NCBI GenBank assembly: GCA_027886175.1
Contig: JAJNNQ010000028.1
Coordinates: 1,426,001-1,490,000, forward strand
Length of the DNA: 64,000 nt
Reading direction: 5' to 3'
Origin: Phylloscopus collybita
Taxonomy: Eukaryota > Chordata > Aves > Passeriformes > Phylloscopidae
The position numbers were made by a program, and so were the translations under genes. The notes under the pieces were generated by a model, which did no database searches, was not told the DNA's origin, and was given only the letters and a program-made list of their open reading frames with translations. This document shows, piece after piece, positions 57,511 through 64,000 of this stretch (its first letter is position 1; the number at the start of each line of letters is the position of its first letter).

Positions 57511-58249
57511 CATGAGGAGAAACTTTTCCCCCTCCAAACCTTTCCCCAGCGAGGTCTGTGCCCGCTGTCCTGCCGACCCTGTGACCCGAGGTGACAAGCT
57601 GCAAAGGACACACACAGAGACACAGATTTATAAATAGGTGAGGCCTTTGTTTTAAGCCCAGCACGCAGCAAATACCTTTTAATTCAATTGGCTGAATCGA
57701 CACAGAGAGATTATTAGTTTTCAGTAAGATTTGATTCAATTAATTAGCCTGAAAATATCAGCACAGCCAGGCGAGCAAAGAAAAACAGAGATAAATCCCT
57801 GCCATGGCACTGCTTCATCTTTTAAAGGCAATTAACTCTTAGTTATTAGCTTTTAATTAGGGAATAATAATGACACCATTAATACAGTTTATTATACTTG
57901 TCAGCAGACAGCTGTTCCAAGCAGATTCCATTATCAGACCTTGGCTTTTGTCTGCTCCTTGCAGGGGAGGGGAGGCAGGACTGGGGGTCCCTGGTGAAGC
58001 CCCCAAAGCTCTGGGCTGGTTCCTGGAGCTGCCTCAGCCCAGCCCTGGGCTGCAGCAGGAGCTTCAGCTCCAGAGCAGGCTCAGGGAATATAACAGAGCC
58101 TGGGGATTTCAGGAGAAACTCTTTCACATCTTGGTACCACCACCAAAGCTGCTCAGCTCAGGGCTGGTTTTTGCTCAGCTGTGTCCAGGTGTAAGTCAGG
58201 AGAGGAAAACCAACAGAAAAAAATGGAGCTTCAACAAATTTTGTCTCTC

Positions 58250-58385
58250 ATCCCACTCCACCCCCTGCCATGGGCAGGGACACCTCCCACTGCCCCAGGC
58301 TGCTCCAAGCCCTGTCCAGCCTGGCCTTGGGCATTTCCAGGGATCCAGGGGCAGCCAGAGCTGCTCTGGGCACCTTTGCCAGGCC
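58250..58385 (-). mobile_element. CR1 LINE fragment
   Basis: CCCTGCCATGGGCAGGGACA, then CCAGGCTGCTCCAAGCCCTG, then GGATCCAGGGGCAGCCAGAG, is antisense CR1 upstream of duplication copy 2. Confidence 0.85.
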
Positions 58386-58495
58386 TGTCAGTGCTGCTGC
58401 TCACAGCAGAGCTCCAGCAGCTCCGTGGCACCTGCAGGGGCTTCACCACTCAGGTCTGAGCACAAACACCTGAACCCCAGCCAGGAAAAAAAAAC

Positions 58496-58668
58496 ACCCG
58501 AGGACATCTCTCACTCCTGAGAAAAACTGCAGGGAAATTTATTTGGACAAAATGGACCAAGTCCTTGATTGGGGAGTATCACAGAAGTGAGAGAAATGGC
58601 AGCATTTAACAAGCAGCCAATTGTCTCTAAGCTGAATTAGTGAAAAACCTGATGATGAATTGCTCCTG
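58496..58668. repeat. 173-bp direct duplication, copy 2
   Basis: This is the second copy, 1158 bp from the first, with one substitution. The family is not recognised; the flanks differ beyond the block. Confidence 0.95.
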
Positions 58669-59619
58669 TAGCCCAGGCCCATCCCTGAGCAGAGGGATCT
58701 CACCCAGTCGTGCTCAGGCAGATTTTTCACTTCGTGCTGACAAAAATCTCACACTAATCACCCGGCCCAGGCCACAAAGCTCCTGGATTGCAGTGTTAAT
58801 TCCGTGTCACAGCTGAAGCCCAGATTAATCTCAGACCCCACGTCTCCAGCTCCAAGTGGCTCCCAGCTGTTCAGGTAGCAAAGAGAAGGGAAAAGGGAAC
58901 CTCAGCTCCAAGCAGAGCCACTGGGAAATCAAAATTACACCAGAGCCCTTCTCCCACCTCGTGGCTTCTCCACAGAGAAAAGTGCCCAGAGACCCTTCTG
59001 CACTCCAATCAACTCAGATTCATCTCTTTAGTCAGGCAGATGAATCCCTGCTCCTCTCCAAGCAGCAGCATCTTGGCCTGGATCACGGGTAACTGACCAT
59101 TCACTCCTCATCAAAGACAATTTGCTGCGTTTTCCAGAGATGGCTCCGCTCAATGAAGCAGATGAGCAGTGGATCTGGCCATTTCTTTATTTTTAAACCC
59201 TGATCTGGGGCACAGGGGAGGGCCTCGCTCCTGTTTCAGAGACAGACTGGCTTCGAGCTCGTTTGCTAGGGGATATTAGCAGCTGGCATCTGAAATGGCA
59301 AGGCTGGGGTGGAGAGGTATGCCAAAGTGAACTGTGCTGAACCAGAGCCAAAAATCCTGTTTGTTCCACAGGAAAAGTGGTAAAGCTGTGGTCGCTGTGT
59401 AATTCCAAACAGTATTTGCACAGTGACCTTTACATTTCCCCTCTTGGAAACCAAAAATTTAATTGTTTTGCTTCCCTCATGCAGAATAAATAACTCCCAG
59501 TGATTTTTTCTATTGGTGAGCAAGTAACCCAAGGACTTCTCCTCTTCTGCTATCAAAGCTGCCAAATAATTCTGTGTCAACAGCTCCAGCTCATTTGAGG
59601 CTCAGAATTGTGCCAAAAT

Positions 59620-59621
<2 letters not shown>

Positions 59622-59651
<30 letters not shown>

Positions 59652-59671
59652 CTTTTCTTTTTTTTTTCTTT
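59622..59671. repeat. Poly(T) tract
   Basis: A T run of about 50 bp with two C interruptions. Its proximity to the minisatellite explains the poly-Phe and poly-Lys ends of the long false ORFs. Confidence 0.85.
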
Positions 59672-59807
59672 TGTGCCTGTGCCAGCACAGTTGTTCACGG
59701 GACAAGGAACAAGAGATGACCTGGAAATCAGGAACCCACAGGAGCTCCTCGGGAATCTTTCCCCTGGAGCCCCAAGCAGTTTGTTCACTCTGTTCCTGTA
59801 GCTTCGG

Positions 59808-60719
59808 GAGCAGCACAGAGCCCCAGGGAGCAGCACAGAGCCCAGAGAGCAGCACAGAGCCCCAGAGAACAGCACAGAGCCCAGAGAGCAGCACAGAGCC
59901 CAGAGAGCAGCACAGAGCCCCAGGGAGCAGCACAGAGCCCAGGGAGCAGCACAGAGCCCCAGGGAGCAGCACAGAGCCCAGAGAGCAGCACAGAGCCCCA
60001 GAGAGCAGCACAGAGCCCCGGGGAGCAGCACAGAGCCCCGGGGAGCAGCACAGAGCCCCAGAGAACAGAACAGAGCCCAGAGAGCAGCACAGAGCCCCAG
60101 AGAGCAGCACAGAGCCCAGGGAGCAGCACAGAGCCCAGAGAGCAGCACAGAGCCCCAGGGAGCAGCACAGAGCCCAGGGAGCAGCACAGAGCCCCGGGGA
60201 GCAGCACAGAGCCCAGGGAGCAGCACAGAGCCCAGAGAGCAGCACAGAGCCCCGGGGAGCAGCACAGAGCCCTGGGGAGCAGCACAGAGCCCAGAGAGCA
60301 GCACAGAGCCCCAGGGAGCAGCACAGAGCCCCAGAGAGCAGCACAGAGCCCCAGGGAGCAGCACAGAGCCCCAGAGAGCAGCACAGAGCCCCAGAGAGCA
60401 GCACAGAGCCCCAGGGAGCAGCACAGAGCCCAGAGAGCAGCACAGAGCCCAGAGAGCAGCACAGAGCCCCAGGGAGCAGCACAGAGCCCAGAGAGCAGCA
60501 CAGAGCCCCAGAGAGCAGCACAGAGCCCCAGGGAGCAGCACAGAGCCCAGAGAGCAGCACAGAGCCCCAGAGAGCAGCACAGAGCCCCAGGGAACAGCAC
60601 AGAGCCCTGGGGAGCAGCACAGAGCCCCAGAGAGCAGCACAGAGCCCCAGAGAGCAGCACAGAGCCCAGAGAGCAGCACAGAGCCCCAGAGAGCAGCACA
60701 GAGCCCCAGAGAACAGAAG
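59808..60719. repeat. 19/20-bp minisatellite, about 0.9 kb
   Basis: The unit is AGCAGCACAGAGCCC(C)AGAG with CAGGG and CGGGG variants. Mixed unit lengths rotate the frame, and the lack of stop codons in any phase creates frames of more than 400 aa on both strands. These have no start context, no flanking gene structure and pure repeat composition. Confidence 0.97.
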
Positions 60720-61199
60720 AGAGCCCCGGGCAGTGCCCATCCCACCCTGGGCAGCACCAGGGGCTCCATCCTCTGCCCTCTGCTCCGGGCAGCTCCTGCC
60801 AGGTGCTGCTGCTCGAGGCATCTCTGAAACCCCCTCCCCAGCTCCTGCTGCCCCCACCTGAGCCCCAAAAAAGCTTCGTGTGGTTATAAATTCCCAGAGT
60901 TCCTCCCCACTGGGCGATTCCTCAGATCACATCAAGGAAAAGTGTGAAGCTGCAAAAGACTGGAAGTTGGAGGTTTTGTTTTCTTTCCTTTCACATAATC
61001 CTGCAGCACCAGCCTCATCCTGCAATAACTGGAGAGGAATGTATCAAAAAGCTGAGGATGGGAAATTTGGGGTGTTTAAATGAAGTTTCAGGGGAGATGC
61101 TGTGTGAGGAGGTTCAACGACTTCCTCCTGCTGCACAGAAGACTTTGAACTTAGAAATGAAGAGACTTCAACCCCCCAAAAAGTGTCATTCTGAAATGC

Positions 61200-64000
61200 T
61201 CAACAGCCTTTAATTCATTTTGAACCTAGAGGCAGAGAAAAAAAAAATAGGCAAAAAAAAAAATACATCACAGCCTTAATCTAGGGGGAGAAAGGAAAAA
61301 AAAAATCATTATTTTTATAACACATAATCAGACACTTACAAATATGTTTCACTGGAGGAAGGGTTAGGAATGTGCATTTCCTATTTCCTTTACAACAGGC
61401 TGATGCCAGAGGCCATCAATATGGCCAGGAGCCTGAATCTGCACAACTCATTCCTAAACCAAAAAGAAGGATTTAAAAATCAACAAAAAGAGAGGAAACC
61501 CTTGCAGCAAGGAAGGGCATTCCAACAGTTCCAGGTTCATGTTTCAACATAACTCAGCATCTGAATATGGGGTGAGGAAACACACTTCTGTTTTTTTTAC
61601 AATATAAATAGGATTTGGGAAAAGGTTCTACATATGGATACAGCTATTGCAGGACTTGAGCATGCAGAGGAAATTCCCCGTCGCTCACAACCACTCATCC
61701 CACCCCACCCTCCCCTCCCACCCTCCCACCCCCAAAAAAAAAATCCTCTGCTGGTTATATTCTTCTTTGAATTGTTTTAAATATTTCTCTCGTGGCCCAG
61801 CAACATTCTTAAGTCTTTTGTACAGCAAGTTTTCTATTTAATCACATTTCAACCGACAGGAGACAGCTCTGTAGGAGGAACAACCAGGCTCGGGAGGACC
61901 TTGCCAATTTTTGAAACTTTTATTAGTTTCAGTTTGGTTTTATTCGTGGAGACATCTACTGAAAACGTCAAAAACTCAGAAATAAAAAAAAACCAAAAAA
62001 CCAAAAACAAACAAAAGCAGAACCCTGTTTCCAAGGCCTTACAACCACACACATGAAAAGGACCCGTAACAGAGGCAGGAGAAAGGATGGGAACTCCAAT
62101 CCTCAAGGGAAAACAAAACCAAAGTTAAAAAAAAAAAAAAAAATTAAATTGCTTTATTCTATCTCCACTCTTTCGCTAGGACAGTTTAATACCCATGGAG
62201 TCTCTTAAGATGCTAATCTACCATCTGCTAGCCCACAAATCCTTCCCACTTATTCCCTTAAAGATCCAGCCAGAGCGTTGCTTAACAGCCTCTCCCTGGA
62301 ACAACCACCACCTTGCAAAGGGGCTTAAAAATAATAATAAAAACAAGAATATTCTCTCTCTCTCTCTCTCTCTCTATCTCCATCCAGTAATTTCAGGGAA
62401 TTAAGTGGAAAAGATTGCAGTGCAGCATTCCAGGTTGTCTGGCTGGCCCATGGAGGGAGGGGAGGGGAGGGGAGGGGAGGGCCTGGGTGCTCTCTGCCCC
62501 TGCACCTGAACCCTCCCAGCTCTGCCACGGCCCCTTCCCAGCTCAGGACCAGCACTGCCTCCTTCTCTCCCTCTGAACTGACTCAGGCCCTCCAAAGAGA
62601 GTGGAAGACTTTCCAGTGACTTCAGCAGGGTTTAGGATCAGGCTCTTCCCCCAGCACTGCTCCACATCAGCTCCTCAGCCAGGGGTGGTTTCCAAGCGTC
62701 CAGGTGGGAGCTGCTCACTCGACACTTCAGGGCTGGGGTTTTGCTTTTAGTGCTCCTTCCATCCTCAGTGAGCTGAGTCCAATCAAAGGCAGGGTTTGCA
62801 CTCCTCTTCCCCAGGAGCAACTCACAGGCTCAGTCTTTACTTAAGGAAAGGACGTCACGACAATCAGGCGTTTGGGGAATTTCTTCTTTAATAGGATAAA
62901 AGGAAAAAAAAAACAAAACATACAAACACCTCCCAAGCTTCTGTCATGGAATGATTCTCACACTGTAAGGAGCACAACTGAAAAAAATAAAAAAAAAAAA
63001 GGAAAAAAAAAAAAGGAGACAAAGGAAAGAGAATTTTCCTAGGGGAGAAGTGCTGCTGGGAGCAGGCAGCCCTGGGAGCTCTCGTAGGGAACGAACACAA
63101 GCAGCAACAGAACACTTGTCAAACCAGGGTGGCACACTGGAACTCAAAGCCATGCTGATCCTGAACTAGAAAGCAACTGTGATGGCAAAGATGGGGAAGG
63201 AGAGATGACAGGAATGACCCAAACCTGGCCAGTTCTTCCCTACGCCCCTCCCTGGTGAGGTGGCAGCGATGCCAACGTCCATCCCAGGGCTTCCAGAGAG
63301 CCAAGGGCAGAAACATCCCAGCTGTGAACATCTCTTCCCCCACCTTACAAAGATAGTGTTTCTTTACAAAAGAAGAACCCAGAACATTCCAGGACATCTG
63401 CTCTTGCTCTCCCTCTCCCCGCTGTAACATCAGTCACGATTCGTTTGGGGGGGGGTGAGGGGGGAGGATTTCATTTATTTTCTGTTTTTTTAAAGCCATC
63501 ATCTAGAAAAAAAAAAAAAAACACCTTTTGTGGAAACTTTCGTTTTCCTATTTTTGCTTGCTTTTTTTTTTTTAATAATGCTCATTCATAGAAAACTTCA
63601 CAAAGGTGGCGTCTATGTACAGAAAACACGATTCCAAAGGCTGCTTCAGTAGTCAATGTAATAGCACCTTGAAAGACAAAAGTTTGACAGGTTTGAAAAA
63701 GTCCTTTTGTTAAATTTTAACCCTATCCTCATAAAAAAAAGAACCAGTCACAAAGCTCCATCTGTAGAAACTCTTCCAAAGTCTCCGTGTGAAAAGCTGA
63801 AGGGTTTTTTCCAAGCTTCCCCAGCTCTTGGTCAGCAACTCCTGGCAAGGTCGAGGTAGCAGCCAGACAGGGATTTCCTGCAGTCCAAACCAAGAGGAGA
63901 TGAAAGAAATTCACAGCAGACTATTGCACAGGGCTGGTCTTCCATTCCACAGTTTCCTATTTATTTTTTTTTTTCCCACCAACTCAAAAAGGGTTAATTG
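61200..64000 (-). other. Candidate 3' UTR of a - strand neighbour, possibly KDM4B
   Basis: Read on the - strand this AT-rich stretch has 3'-UTR character: ATTAAA complements at 61209-61214 and 62887-62892, AATAAA complements at 61918-61923, 61938-61943, 62153-62158 and 63474-63479, and stretches such as CTATTTATATTGTAAAAAAA. No CR1 was recognised in it. In human, PTPRS is tail-to-tail with KDM4B, so that gene's 3' end would be expected here. No coding exon is visible, so this is inference only. Confidence 0.35.
62361..62380. repeat. CT dinucleotide repeat
   Basis: A short (CT)n microsatellite at about 62353-62375, followed by a small GGGGA repeat at 62456-62480. Confidence 0.8.

Larger units (their letters stand above)
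51840..61200. other. Intergenic region downstream of PTPRS
   Basis: No gene was recognised. It contains several CR1 fragments, a CCCTGT array, a 173-bp direct duplication, homopolymers and a 19/20-bp minisatellite. AT-rich unique stretches lie at 56500-57000 and 57650-57930. The long open frames here are minisatellite artefacts. Confidence 0.75.

Noticed and set aside
59577..60868. Open frames of 417-426 aa on both strands.
   Set aside because: They are minisatellite translations of a 19/20-bp unit extended by a poly(T) tract, with no gene structure.

Overview
The window is vertebrate nuclear DNA, almost certainly from a bird. The evidence is many CR1 LINE 3' fragments of the avian type (tails reading roughly CCTTCCAACCC..CATTCTGGGAT), short introns, and GC-rich, minisatellite-dense sequence of the kind found on avian microchromosomes. 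One gene fills most of it on the + strand: the 3' two thirds of PTPRS (receptor-type protein tyrosine phosphatase sigma, LAR family; CRYP-alpha in chicken). A songbird is plausible but the sequence alone does not prove it. I found no prokaryotic, viral or otherwise novel multi-gene system. Most long open frames are intron, antisense or tandem-repeat artefacts. || Layout: 1-4408 is intron upstream of the first visible exon; the signal peptide, Ig1, Ig2 and the promoter lie outside the window. I placed 29 coding exons from 4409 to 49615. They join without a frame break into 1703 residues (5111 nt including the stop). In order they encode Ig3 (4409-4678), FN1-FN2 (7193-7774), FN3 (8587-9039), FN4 (14728-15033), FN5 with a 27-nt microexon (17066-20519), FN6-FN7 (22979-23569), FN8 (24251-24750), the membrane-proximal region with a furin-type site (25125-25636), the transmembrane helix (27324-27481), a 12-nt microexon (28407-28418), the juxtamembrane segment with a 48-nt cassette (30147-36291), catalytic phosphatase domain D1 (38396-44749) and pseudo-phosphatase domain D2 (45103-49615). 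The 3' UTR runs to about 51835 with an ATTAAA signal. || 51.8-61.2 kb is intergenic: CR1 pieces, a CCCTGT array, a 173-bp direct duplication and a 0.9-kb 19/20-bp minisatellite. 61.2-64.0 kb looks like 3' UTR sequence of a gene on the - strand. In human, PTPRS lies tail-to-tail with KDM4B, so that is the best guess, but no coding sequence is visible to prove it. || The points most worth a second look are the conserved microexons and frame-symmetric cassettes; a GC-AG intron; a stop-free 174-nt intron; different minisatellites filling successive introns between phosphatase exons; a G-quadruplex-prone GGTTG array just after a D2 donor site; several direct duplications; and a CpG-dense patch with a TATA-like motif inside the intron before D1.
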